NCBI GenBank assembly: GCA_021783235.1
Contig: JAJXUD010000029.1
Coordinates: 1 to 49,633 of the forward strand
Reading direction: 5' to 3'
Origin: Myxococcales bacterium
GTDB taxonomy: Bacteria > Myxococcota > Myxococcia > Myxococcales > JAKAPL01
Length of the DNA: 49,633 nucleotides
Of the stretch, positions 40,926-49,592 are shown one piece after another. The notes below the pieces were generated by a model. The model saw only the letters and a program-made list of their open reading frames with translations. It had not been told where the DNA came from and did no database searches. Positions within the stretch are counted from its first letter, which is position 1. Every line of letters begins with the position of its first letter. The position numbers were made by a program, and so were the translations under genes.

Positions 40926-43900
40926 TCAGCCCGCGGCGGGGGATTCGAAGAGGCCGCGGGCCATCTCGATGCCCTCTTCCCAGCCGATCTTCTGGCAGAT
41001 CTCGGTGGCGCGGACCGCGAACGAACGGGCCGCCTGACCGAGCCCCTCGCGGTGGCGGAGCTTCGCGAGCGAGAAGAACTCCCGGGCGGCGGTCTCGAGG
41101 TCTCCCGCGGTCTCGGCGGCCATCGCCGCCGCCTGGTGGTGGGAGGCGGCGGAGGCCCACTCGCCGGCGACCTCGGCGAGGGCGGCGAGCCGCTGGAGGA
41201 TCCGCGCCTCGAGCGAGGGATCGCGCCGGGGCCTCGCGCGGCGCAGCGCGAGGTCGAGCTTCTCGGCGGCCTCCTCGACGTGCCCCGCCCGCGCGTGGGC
41301 CGCGCCGAGGTCGGCGAGGGTGTCGATGTCGAGGCTGAGCAGGCCGAACCAGGGGCCGAGCCGGTCGCCCTCGGTCGCCGGGAGCGCCTCGGCGAGCATC
41401 TGGATCGCCTCGAGCGGCTCGTTGCAGGCGAGCGCCGCGCCGCCGGCCTGCGAGGCGAGCAGGCCGAGCCGCCGCGTCGGGACCGCTCCCCCGAAGGCGC
41501 CGAAGGCGGCGTGAAGCTGCGAGCGGTAGCGATCCGGCTGCTGGCGCGCGCGGCCCACGAGCGCATCGGCGAGGAAGATCTCCGAGCGGACGGCCGGATC
41601 CGTCACCGCCTTCCCGAGCTCCCTTGCCTTCGCGAGGAGCGCCTCGGCCCGGTCGAGGTCCCCGGCGGCGGCCGCGAGGGCCGCAGCGCGCGCCTGGCAC
41701 TCCGTGGCGTTCTGCAATCCCGCCGGCAGCCCCGTCCCGGTCGCCTCGGCCTCCCTCGCGGCCTCGGCGAGCGCCTCGCTCGCCGAGCGGAGGTTGCGGG
41801 CGGCGAGATCCTGACCGGCGGCGCGGACGAGGCCCACGATGGCCCCCGACCGATCGCCCGAGCGGGCGAGGTGGCGGGCCACCAGCCGTTCGGGGATCGG
41901 GGCGCCCGCGCTGGTGGCGTCGCGCCGCAGCGCCTCCGCGAGCATGCGGTGGAGCTTCGCCGCCTCCGGAGGAGAGAGCGCCTCGAGCAGGGCGGCCCGG
42001 ATCTCCTCGGTGACGAAGCGCTGCTGCGCGTGGCCGAGGCCATGGGTGAGCAGCCCCTTGGCCTGGGCGTCGGTGAGCAGCGCCGGGACGTCCATGCCGC
42101 TGAGGGCGCGCCGGAGGAGCTGGCCGTCGAACGAGTCGCCGAGCAGCCCGCCGACCTGAAGGAGGTATCGCTGGTCGGCGGGCAGTGACGCCGTCCGTGC
42201 CCGGGCGAGCTCCCGGCCGCTCGAGGGGAGCTCTCGGGGCTCCTGGACGAGGAAGATCCCCTTCGGCCCCTCGACGAGGATCCGCCGGTCGAGCAGGAGG
42301 TGGAGCTGCTCGAGCAGCAGCCGTGGGTTGCCCCTCGCCTGCTCCGACAGCCGGGCGAGCGGCGGCGGCACCCCCGAATCGCCGAGGACCGACTTGACGA
42401 GCGCGAGGCTCGCCTCCGGGCTGAGCGGTGGCACCCGGTAGAGGGTCGCGGCCTTCGGCCGATCCGTCGGGTCGGCGCGGCTCGTCCCGAAGAGGAGGCT
42501 GCCGACGGGCTGGTGGCTGTCGCAGAGGAGGCGGAAGACCTCCTGGCTGCCGGCGTCCAGCCGGTCGAGATCCTCGAAGACGAGCATCGCCGGCCGCTCG
42601 CGCGTGGCCGTCGCCTCGAGGGCCTGGAGCGCCCCCGCCACGGCGCCGGCCCTCAGCCGCACGAGCCTCGGGGCGACGCCCGCGACCTGCTCGAGGATCG
42701 ATCGGGGGCCGACCGGCTTGACGGCCTTGGCGAGCGCCTCGCGCAGCGCCTGGTGGCGGGCCGCGCGGGGGATGCGCAGGATCTCGAGCACGAGCTCGCC
42801 CACCGGCGCGAAGGGCTCCTGGGACTCCTCGTCGAGGTGAGCCACGGCGACGCTCCAGCCGCGCCCCTCGACGAAGCGGCGGACCTCCTCGACGAGCCGC
42901 GACTTGCCGATGCCGGCGTCGCCGACGAGCACGACCGGCTTCGTCTTGCCGCTCTCGGTCGCGAGCGCCAGCCGCTGGAACGCGCCGATCTCCTTCTCCC
43001 GGCCGCAGAGCTGCGGCCGATTGACGCGCGCGGGGGTCTTGAGGCCGACGAGCCGCAGCACGGCGAGCGGCTCGGTCTGCCCCGCCGGCGCGAGCGGCGG
43101 CGCCGGCTGCGTTTGGAGGTAGGGGGCCGACTGCTCGGCGAGCAGCGCGCTCGCGTAGACGCCGCCCTTCGGGGCGGCCTCCGCGAGCGCGCGGGCCGTC
43201 GCCTCGGTGCCGCGGTCGCTCGCGGCCTCGGTGCCGAGCTCCTCCTCGGCGCCGACCTCGCCCGGGACCGCGACGCCGGCGTGCAGGCCCACCCGCAGGT
43301 CGACGGCGTCGGTCCGCGGCATCGCTCGCAGCCGCCGCTGGATCTCGAGGCCGGCGGTCATGGCGCGGTGCGCGTCGTCCTCGCGGGAGGAGAGCGAGCC
43401 GAAGAAGGCGAGCAGCCCCTTCTCGCCGATCCGGTGCAGGACGCCGCCGCCCTCGTGGATCACCTCGAGCGCCGCCGCGAGGCTGCGGTGGCGCGCCTCC
43501 CGCGGCCCGTCGTCGATGGCGATCCAGAGGGCCGTCACGTAGCGCCGGTCCTCGCCGCGGACCTGCGCGCGCGCGTCGATCAGCGCCTCGAACGTCCTCG
43601 GCGGCAGGAAGGGGGCGATCTGCTCGAGCTCGGTGGCCGTCCGCTCGCTGGGCCCGCCCTTGGGCCCGAGGCCGCGCATGGCCTCGAGCGCCGAGCGGGC
43701 CGCGAGCTGGCGCGAGGGCGAGGCGGCGGCCGACACCTCGAGGCCACAGGAGGGACAGAAACGAGCGTCCGGCGAGGTGGGGCTCTGGCAGCGCGGGCAG
43801 GGCGGCGCCACCGGCGCGCCGCAGGCGTCGCAGAAGCGCTCTCCCGGCGCAACCCGTGCGCCGCAGCGGTTGCACGGCGTGCCCCCCGGCGCGATCGCGG

Positions 43901-45197
43901 GCGGCTCGGCCGGGATGGGCGCCGTCGCGGAGCGGGCCGCGGCGGGGAGGGCCCTCCCCTCGAGCCCCGCGCGGAGCGCCTCGGCGAAGCTCGCGGCGCT
44001 CGGGAAGCGGCGCTCGCGTTCCTTCTCGAGCGCCCGCACCACCGCCGCGCAGAGCTCGGGGAGCGACCGGAGCTTCGGCTGGACGTTTTGAAGCGGGGGC
44101 GGGGGCTGCGTCAGCTGCATCGTCACGACGTGGCGGAGGTTGTCCGAGTAGAACGGCAGCCGGCCCGCGATGAGCGTGTACGCCATGATGCCGAGCGAGT
44201 AGACGTCGGCGCGTGCGTCGAGCGGCTGGCCGAGCGCCTGCTCGGGCGAGAGGTACTCGGGCGTTCCGACGACGATGCCCCGCCGGGTCACCGCCTTGCC
44301 GCCGAGCGACTGCTCGTCCGCGAGCCGGGCGATGCCGAAGTCGAGGACCTTCGCCGACTCGTCGTCCCGTCGCTTCGTGACGATGACGTTCGCGAGCTTG
44401 AGGTCGCGGTGAATGATGCCGTGGGCGTGGGCGTCCTGGACCGCGTCGCAGATCTGCGACATCAGCGCCACCGCGCGGCGCGGCTCCATGGCCCCCTCTC
44501 GCACGAGGAGGTTCTCGAGCTCCTCTCCCGAGACCAGCTCCATGGAGAGGAACAGCTTGCCGTCGGGCGTCTTTCCGAAGTCGAAGACGCGCACGATGTT
44601 CGGGTGATCGAGCGAGCTGGCGATCTGGGCCTCGCGCTGGAAGCGCGTCGCCATCTCGGCGTCGTTTCCGAACTCCTGGTGGAGGACCTTCAGCGCCACG
44701 GTCCGCCGCATGTAGATGTGCTCGGCCTCGTAGACCTCGCCCATCCCGCCCGAGGCCAGGTGGCGCGTCACCCGGTAGCGGCCGTCGACGAGCGTCCCCG
44801 GCTCGAGGAGCCCCTCCGCCGGCTTGGGCAACGTGGAGGCATGGGTGGGCTCCGGCGCGCCCTTCCCCTTCACCTTGCTCTCGGCGCGCTGGCAGAGCCG
44901 ATCGATGGCGGAGCGCTGGTTCGTGGTGAGCGCCTCGAAGCGGACGCCGACTCCGTCGGCGCGGGTGTGCGCCACGACGGCCGGGAGGGAGATCTCGTCG
45001 TCGATCCCCTCGATGCTCAGGTTCAGGATGACCTGGGTCCCCGGCAGCGGCGGGTTTTCGGTGTGGACGAACATCCCACCCTTGCCGACGTTGACGCTGA
45101 AGGCCGAGAGGTACTCTTCCGCGCCGGAGAAGCGCAGCGCGACCCGGTGGACCATGGCATGCCGAGGGATGGTGCGTTCGTCGATCGGCGGCGGCAT
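40926..45197 (-). CDS. Giant PilZ / Ser-Thr kinase / zinc-ribbon / cyclase-like / STAND-ATPase protein
   Basis: The product is 1423 residues. Domains in order: PilZ-related (about 12-105, with FSVNVGKGGMFV); Hanks-type kinase (about 140-410) with GGMGEVYEAEH, catalytic Lys170, HRDLKLANV (Asp265) and DFG (287); double zinc ribbon (442-486) with four CxxC pairs; a nucleotide-cyclase-fold domain (about 545-690: LHRIGEKGLLAFFG, DLRVGLHAGVAVPGEVG) that seems to lack metal-binding Asp residues; an AAA/STAND ATPase from about 715 (LCGREKEIGAF, Walker A GDAGIGKSRLVEE, Walker B MLVFEDLDRLD); and a long TPR-like helical tail. It is probably a cytoplasmic signalling hub. ATG 45197 starts it; the frame upstream is GC-driven read-through. 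Confidence 0.85.
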   Translation of the reverse strand: MPPPIDERTIPRHAMVHRVALRFSGAEEYLSAFSVNVGKGGMFVHTENPPLPGTQVILNLSIEGIDDEISLPAVVAHTRADGVGVRFEALTTNQRSAIDRLCQRAESKVKGKGAPEPTHASTLPKPAEGLLEPGTLVDGRYRVTRHLASGGMGEVYEAEHIYMRRTVALKVLHQEFGNDAEMATRFQREAQIASSLDHPNIVRVFDFGKTPDGKLFLSMELVSGEELENLLVREGAMEPRRAVALMSQICDAVQDAHAHGIIHRDLKLANVIVTKRRDDESAKVLDFGIARLADEQSLGGKAVTRRGIVVGTPEYLSPEQALGQPLDARADVYSLGIMAYTLIAGRLPFYSDNLRHVVTMQLTQPPPPLQNVQPKLRSLPELCAAVVRALEKERERRFPSAASFAEALRAGLEGRALPAAARSATAPIPAEPPAIAPGGTPCNRCGARVAPGERFCDACGAPVAPPCPRCQSPTSPDARFCPSCGLEVSAAASPSRQLAARSALEAMRGLGPKGGPSERTATELEQIAPFLPPRTFEALIDARAQVRGEDRRYVTALWIAIDDGPREARHRSLAAALEVIHEGGGVLHRIGEKGLLAFFGSLSSREDDAHRAMTAGLEIQRRLRAMPRTDAVDLRVGLHAGVAVPGEVGAEEELGTEAASDRGTEATARALAEAAPKGGVYASALLAEQSAPYLQTQPAPPLAPAGQTEPLAVLRLVGLKTPARVNRPQLCGREKEIGAFQRLALATESGKTKPVVLVGDAGIGKSRLVEEVRRFVEGRGWSVAVAHLDEESQEPFAPVGELVLEILRIPRAARHQALREALAKAVKPVGPRSILEQVAGVAPRLVRLRAGAVAGALQALEATATRERPAMLVFEDLDRLDAGSQEVFRLLCDSHQPVGSLLFGTSRADPTDRPKAATLYRVPPLSPEASLALVKSVLGDSGVPPPLARLSEQARGNPRLLLEQLHLLLDRRILVEGPKGIFLVQEPRELPSSGRELARARTASLPADQRYLLQVGGLLGDSFDGQLLRRALSGMDVPALLTDAQAKGLLTHGLGHAQQRFVTEEIRAALLEALSPPEAAKLHRMLAEALRRDATSAGAPIPERLVARHLARSGDRSGAIVGLVRAAGQDLAARNLRSASEALAEAAREAEATGTGLPAGLQNATECQARAAALAAAAGDLDRAEALLAKARELGKAVTDPAVRSEIFLADALVGRARQQPDRYRSQLHAAFGAFGGAVPTRRLGLLASQAGGAALACNEPLEAIQMLAEALPATEGDRLGPWFGLLSLDIDTLADLGAAHARAGHVEEAAEKLDLALRRARPRRDPSLEARILQRLAALAEVAGEWASAASHHQAAAMAAETAGDLETAAREFFSLAKLRHREGLGQAARSFAVRATEICQKIGWEEGIEMARGLFESPAAG

Positions 45198-45253
45198 CCG
45201 GCCGACACGATACCGGAACCGGGCGATCTTAGGAACTGCCGCCCGACGGCTTC

Positions 45254-45616
45254 TCAGCGCCTCGGGGCGTTGGCGGGCAGAAGGGCCGAGACGGGTCGAT
45301 CCCTCCCCACGTGCTCCTCGACGATCGCCCTTGCTCGCGCGGGGTCCATGCCGGGGTACAGGTACTCGCCCGCCTCGCCGACGAGACGGAAGTCGGCCGA
45401 CGAGAGCGATTCCGCGGGCCCTGACTCCTCGTGGACCCGCACGACGAGGTTCGGGCCGAAGGCGCACATCCCGTAGCAGCCGCCCCACGCGATCAGGCAG
45501 CGGGCCCCGAGCCCCCGATCCTCGACCGCCTGCTTCGCGGCTTGGAAGACCTCGTTCGCGCCGTTGAAGGCGCAGTTCGGTCCCTTGCAGACGGCGAGCC
45601 GGTAGACGCGGGCCAC
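45254..45616 (-). CDS. Thioredoxin-like 2Fe-2S ferredoxin
   Basis: The product is 120 residues. Cys pairs in LAVCKGPNCAFNGA and AWGGCYGMCAFGPNLVV give the C-x4-C and C-x3-C spacing of the thioredoxin-like [2Fe-2S] ferredoxin family (related to NuoE). The fold would bind one 2Fe-2S cluster and pass electrons; no partner is adjacent. The GTG start 45616 gives MARVYRLAVC, the usual N-terminus. It lies 56 bp upstream of the kinase gene and 38 bp after the cysteine-rich gene. Confidence 0.82.
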   Translation of the reverse strand: MARVYRLAVCKGPNCAFNGANEVFQAAKQAVEDRGLGARCLIAWGGCYGMCAFGPNLVVRVHEESGPAESLSSADFRLVGEAGEYLYPGMDPARARAIVEEHVGRDRPVSALLPANAPRR

Positions 45617-45654
45617 GCCCGAGCGTAGCACGGGCGCCGCGAGGCCACGAGCCG

Positions 45655-48513
45655 TCAGGTGCTGCAGATGCCCGGAGTGCTCTTGCCGCAGCCGCAGCCC
45701 GTGCAGGAGGCGCTGCACGTGCCACCCGCACAGCACGGTTCGTTCAGGCCTCCGCAGGTGATGCAGACGCCGGTGACGCAGACCTGCGTCGCGGTGCAGG
45801 GCGTGGCGGAGCAGCCCCCGCAATGGTTCGGATCGCTCTGCGTGTCGATGCATGTCCCGCCGCAGTTCGTCTCGCCGGTCGGGCAGCCGCATGAGCCACT
45901 CGTGCAGACGCCGCCCACCGCGCACACGCTGCAGTTGCCGCTACCGGCCGCGCCGCAGGCGCCCGGATCGGTCCCCGGCTGGCAGTCGCCGGTCGAATCG
46001 CAGCAGCCGTAGCCGCACGAGGTTGCGTTGCACGAGCCCACGCTCGTCGAGGGGCACGCCACGCCCAGGTTGCAGACGCAGATCGACCCGTTCGACGTGA
46101 GCCCGGCGTTGCAGCTATTCCCGGCGCACGGCGCCTCGTTCAGGCCGCCGCAGACCCCGTTGCAGCTGCCGGAGGAGCAGGTCTGATCGGCGCCGCAGAG
46201 GTTGCAGCCGTTGCCCCCGATGCCGCAGGCGCCGGTCGTGTCCCCGGGCTGGCAGTTGCCGCTCACGTCGCAGCAGCCGTGCGCGCACGAGGTCGTGTTG
46301 CAGGAGCCCGCGCCCGTCGACGGGCAGCTCACGCCGGGGCTGCACGCGCAGACGTTGCCGGACTTCGCGAGCCCCGCGTTGCAGCTGGTCCCGCCGCACG
46401 GGGTCTCGTTCAGCCCCCCGCACACCCCGCTGCATGCGCCCGAAACACAGGTCTGGTCGGCGCCACAGGCGAAGCAGCCATTCCCCCCGGTGCCGCAGGC
46501 GCCCGTGACGTTGCCCGGCTCGCAGTTGCCGTTGAGGTCGCAGCAGCCGCTCGCGCAGGAGGTCGTGTTGCAGGAGCCCGCGCCCGTCGACGGGCAGCTC
46601 ACGCCGGGGCTGCACGCGCAGACGCTGCCGGACTTCGCGAGCCCCGCGTTGCACGTACTGCCGGCACAGGGAGGCTCGTTCAGCCCGCCGCAGGCGGCGC
46701 TGCAGGAGCCCGAGACGCACGCCCGGTCCGCGCCGCAGGCGCTGCAAGCGCCGCCGTTCTTGCCGCAGGCGCCGGTGCCGGTGCCGAGCTGGCAGTTGTC
46801 GCTCCCATCGCAGCAGCCGTGCGCGCACGAGGTCGTGTTGCAGGAGCCCGCGCCCGTCGAGGGGCAGGTCGCGGCCGAGTTGCAGACGCAGAGCGATCCG
46901 TTCGACGTCAAGCCGAGGTTGCAGCTCCCTCCGGCGCAGGGCGGCTGGTCGAGGCCGCCGCAGGTCGCGCTGCCGCAGGCGTGGCCCGTGCAGAGAGCGT
47001 CGGCGCCGCAGGTGGCGCATCCGGCGCCGCCGCTGCCGCAGGCGCCGTTCGTGTCCCCAGGCTCGCAGTTCCCGCTCGCGTCGCAGCAGCCGCTCGGGCA
47101 CGAGCTGGCCGAGCACGAACCGCCCCCGGTGGACGGGCAGGCCGCGCCGCCGCTGCATGCGCAGCTGCTGCCCGAGACCGTGAGCCCCGGGTTGCAGCTC
47201 CCTCCGGCGCAGGGCGGCTGGCCGAGGCCGCCGCAGGTGGGCCCGGTGCATGCCTGGGAGGCCGAGCAGCTCTGGTCCGCGCCGCAGGCGGTGCAGGTCG
47301 CGGCGCTCTTGCCACAGGCGCCGCTCGTGTTCCCTGGCTCGCAGTCGCCGCTCGAATCGCAGCAGCCGTCGGGGCAGGAGTTCGAGTTGCAGGATCCGCC
47401 GCTCGTCGACGGGCAGCTTGCCCCGCTGTTGCAGGCGCAGATGCTGCCGGAGACGACCAGGCCGGGGCCGCAGCTCGTCGACGCGCAGGTGGGCTCGTTC
47501 AGCCCGCCGCAGTCCCTGCACTGGCCGCTCTCGCACTGCTGCCCGGCGGTGCACTGGATCCCGCAGTTGCCGCAGTTCTTGTCGTCGTTCGCGAAGTCCA
47601 CGCAGAGGGAGCCGCACTGGTTCTCACCCGAGAGGCAGGTGACGGCGCAGGCGCCGGACCCATTGCAGATCTCTCCGCTCGGGCAGAGGTGGCCGCAGCT
47701 CCCGCAGTTGTTCAGGTCGATGTTGGTGTTGGCGCAGTAGGGCCCGGTGCCGCCGTCGCAGGTGGCGAAGCCGGCGGCGCAGCTCCCCGAGCAGTGGCCG
47801 GTACCGTCGCACGTCTGGCCGCCTTGGCACGGATTGCCGCAGGCGCCGCAGTTGGCGATGTCGGTGTCGGTGTCGGTGCAGAAGGTGGCGGGCGCGGTGC
47901 CGCAGAGCTTCGGCACGCTGGCCGGGCAGGCGCAGCCGCCGTCGCTGCAGCTCTCGCCCGCGGGGCACGCCGTGCCGCAGGCGCCGCAGTTCTGGTCGTC
48001 GGCCTTCACGTCGACGCAGAGACCCGTGCTCGCGCAGAAGGTGCCCGTGGGCGGGAGGCAGGTCGAGGCGCAGATCCCACCCGTGCAGACTCGCCCCGCG
48101 CCGCACGCCTCCCCGCCGTCGCCCGCGCAGCCGCCGCAGTTGGCAGGGTCGTTCTGGAGATTCGCGCAGTAGGCGGTCGCGCCGCTGCCGCACGTCGTGA
48201 GCGGGCTCGCGCAGGTGGCGGCGCAGGCGCCGGCCGAGCAGCTCTCGCCGGCGAGGCAGGCGTGGCCGCAGCTCCCGCAGTTCTTCGGGTCGGTCGCGAG
48301 GACGGCGCAGGTCGATCCGCAGATCGTCCCCCCGGCGAGGGTGCAGGTCGACTGCGCGCTCGGGAGCGGCGCGCACTGTCCGGCGACGCAGCTCTCGCCC
48401 GTGGCGCAGTCGGCGTTGCTCTGGCAGGGCCCGGGGGAGGAGGTGTACTGGAAGCAGCCCGCCAGGGCGGCGACCGCCATCAGGAAAGGCAGCGTCCGAG
48501 CGGAGATGGTCAT
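45655..48513 (-). CDS. Large cysteine-rich repeat lipoprotein
   Basis: The product is 952 residues with a lipoprotein signal (LMAVAALAGC, Cys20). Residues about 30-330 are short modules of the type DPKNCGSCGHACLAGESC. Residues about 330-890 are six long modules of about 90 residues, each running CGGLNxPPCAG, then SGSxCxCxxG, CPSTGxGSC, GCCDxxGNCxPG and CGADQxC; a seventh starts near the end. They are encoded by DNA with a 270-bp period. It likely forms a rigid, disulfide-rich surface stalk. ATG 48513 gives a proper signal. Myxobacteria encode many such proteins; no activity is known for this one. Confidence 0.85.
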   Translation of the reverse strand: MTISARTLPFLMAVAALAGCFQYTSSPGPCQSNADCATGESCVAGQCAPLPSAQSTCTLAGGTICGSTCAVLATDPKNCGSCGHACLAGESCSAGACAATCASPLTTCGSGATAYCANLQNDPANCGGCAGDGGEACGAGRVCTGGICASTCLPPTGTFCASTGLCVDVKADDQNCGACGTACPAGESCSDGGCACPASVPKLCGTAPATFCTDTDTDIANCGACGNPCQGGQTCDGTGHCSGSCAAGFATCDGGTGPYCANTNIDLNNCGSCGHLCPSGEICNGSGACAVTCLSGENQCGSLCVDFANDDKNCGNCGIQCTAGQQCESGQCRDCGGLNEPTCASTSCGPGLVVSGSICACNSGASCPSTSGGSCNSNSCPDGCCDSSGDCEPGNTSGACGKSAATCTACGADQSCSASQACTGPTCGGLGQPPCAGGSCNPGLTVSGSSCACSGGAACPSTGGGSCSASSCPSGCCDASGNCEPGDTNGACGSGGAGCATCGADALCTGHACGSATCGGLDQPPCAGGSCNLGLTSNGSLCVCNSAATCPSTGAGSCNTTSCAHGCCDGSDNCQLGTGTGACGKNGGACSACGADRACVSGSCSAACGGLNEPPCAGSTCNAGLAKSGSVCACSPGVSCPSTGAGSCNTTSCASGCCDLNGNCEPGNVTGACGTGGNGCFACGADQTCVSGACSGVCGGLNETPCGGTSCNAGLAKSGNVCACSPGVSCPSTGAGSCNTTSCAHGCCDVSGNCQPGDTTGACGIGGNGCNLCGADQTCSSGSCNGVCGGLNEAPCAGNSCNAGLTSNGSICVCNLGVACPSTSVGSCNATSCGYGCCDSTGDCQPGTDPGACGAAGSGNCSVCAVGGVCTSGSCGCPTGETNCGGTCIDTQSDPNHCGGCSATPCTATQVCVTGVCITCGGLNEPCCAGGTCSASCTGCGCGKSTPGICST
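46021..47190. repeat. 270-bp tandem period inside the cysteine-rich gene
   Basis: Matching blocks occur at 46021, 46291, 46561 and 46831, exactly 270 bp apart, with a diverged copy at 47101. The blocks at 46291-46380 and 46561-46650 differ at one base in 90. Units of 90 codons keep the frame, so copy number could change by recombination. Confidence 0.75.
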
Positions 48514-48525
48514 GCGGTGCTCCCG

Positions 48526-49449
48526 TCAGAAGGTGAAGCTGATGGCGGCCCCGGCGAGCAGGAGCACCATCGTGGCTCCGAGTCCCTGCGCCCAGGCGAG
48601 TTCGTTGTTGGCGCGCGCGAGGATCTCCTGCCGGCTCGTCGACGCGCCCGACCGGACCTCCGGCGTCGCGCGGTACTCACCGTTCGCGCCGGCGGCGAGG
48701 CCGTACGAGACTCCCGCGCCGACGGCGAAGAGCGCTGCTCCGCCGAGGAGGGAGTACTGGATCGTGCGGCCGCTTCCCCGATCCACGCTGCTCGCGGTCG
48801 CGCCGGAGGGCGGCTCGGCGGTCGAATCCGGGGGCGGATGGGGCGAGAGCGCGAGGGTCGCCTTCGCCTTCGGCGAGCGCTTCGCGGGCGCGCTCGGAGC
48901 CAGCGGCTCGGCGGTCAGGGGTGCCGGGGAGAGCGTCAGCGGCGCGGCCTCGAGGGGCGCCGCGGCGAGCGGCTCGGGGGCGAGCGGCGCGGGCGCCAGC
49001 GGCGCGAGGGCGAGCGCGGCCGGGGGCGACCCCTGCAGCCGGAGGGAGACCACCGCCGAGCCGCCCTGCGCGGAGATCACGACCTCGTGCCGCCCCTCGC
49101 CGATGCGGATGCGGCGCGCCACCAAGGGACCGGGCGCGGTCGGGTGCTGGCCGCGGAACCGGCCGGCCGCCGCCCCCTCGAGCGGCACCTGGAGGATCTC
49201 GGAGCCGTCCACCGAGACGCGGACCGTGGCTCGCCCCTCGCCGGCCTCCGCCACCTGCACGCGCAACCCGAGCGCGAGGTCGCCGGGGCCGACGACGATC
49301 GCGTCGACCGGCCAGCCGATGCCGATGGGGTGGTAGGCCTCGACCTCGCCGCGGACGAAGACGGGCTTGCGGGTCCCGCGAACGCGGACCTCGCCCGCGA
49401 CCGCGGGGAGGGAGAGGGACAGGAGGCAGAGGAGGGTGAGCCGTCGCAC
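48526..49449 (-). CDS. Exported hypothetical protein with Ala/Pro-Leu repeats and C-terminal membrane helices
   Basis: The product is 307 residues. The signal peptide MRRLTLLCLLSLSLPAVA precedes a beta-rich domain (VDAIVVGPGDLALGLRVQVA, RIRIGEGRHEVVISAQGG) to about residue 150. A low-complexity stretch with many APLAPEPL-like repeats follows (about 155-205). Two hydrophobic helices near the end (YSLLGGAALFAVGAGVSYGL and GLGATMVLLLAGAAISF) may anchor it. GTG 49449 is preferred to the longer ATG start because only then is the signal peptide N-terminal. It lies 12 nt ahead of the cysteine-rich gene, suggesting one operon. Confidence 0.7.
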   Translation of the reverse strand: MRRLTLLCLLSLSLPAVAGEVRVRGTRKPVFVRGEVEAYHPIGIGWPVDAIVVGPGDLALGLRVQVAEAGEGRATVRVSVDGSEILQVPLEGAAAGRFRGQHPTAPGPLVARRIRIGEGRHEVVISAQGGSAVVSLRLQGSPPAALALAPLAPAPLAPEPLAAAPLEAAPLTLSPAPLTAEPLAPSAPAKRSPKAKATLALSPHPPPDSTAEPPSGATASSVDRGSGRTIQYSLLGGAALFAVGAGVSYGLAAGANGEYRATPEVRSGASTSRQEILARANNELAWAQGLGATMVLLLAGAAISFTF

Positions 49450-49517
49450 GGAGTGGCTCTGGATGCTAGAGCGGTTTGCGGGCGACCGCAAGAAGCCGGC
49501 GCGCATCGGGTGCACGT

Positions 49518-49546
49518 CACCGAAGTTAGGGGTGCAGATTTCGGTG
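49518..49546. promoter_or_regulatory. Operator-like dyad in a divergent intergenic region
   Basis: CACCGAA (49518-49524) and TTCGGTG (49540-49546) form a perfect 7-bp dyad with a 15-nt centre, between the leftward exported-protein gene and the rightward gene at 49593. It could bind a dimeric regulator of either gene. No regulator is identified. Confidence 0.3.
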
Positions 49547-49560
49547 GCCACGGCATGAGG

Positions 49561-49588
49561 CCTTGCGGTTATCATCACCGCAAGGAGG
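49561..49588 (+). promoter_or_regulatory. Hairpin overlapping the ribosome binding site of the last gene
   Basis: CCTTGCGGT (49561-49569) and ACCGCAAGG (49577-49585) form a perfect 9-bp stem with the 7-nt loop TATCATC. The ribosome binding site AAGGAGG (49582-49588) is half inside the stem, so folding would hide it. The ATG follows at 49593. Confidence 0.5.
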
Positions 49589-49592
49589 CCAC

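Noticed and set aside
46202-47740. A 512-codon open frame on the plus strand, antisense to the cysteine-rich gene
   Set aside because: It mirrors the Cys-rich repeats of the true gene in another frame (Gln/Pro/Leu-rich repeats). It lacks a ribosome binding site and the minus-strand gene has a signal peptide and sensible modules.
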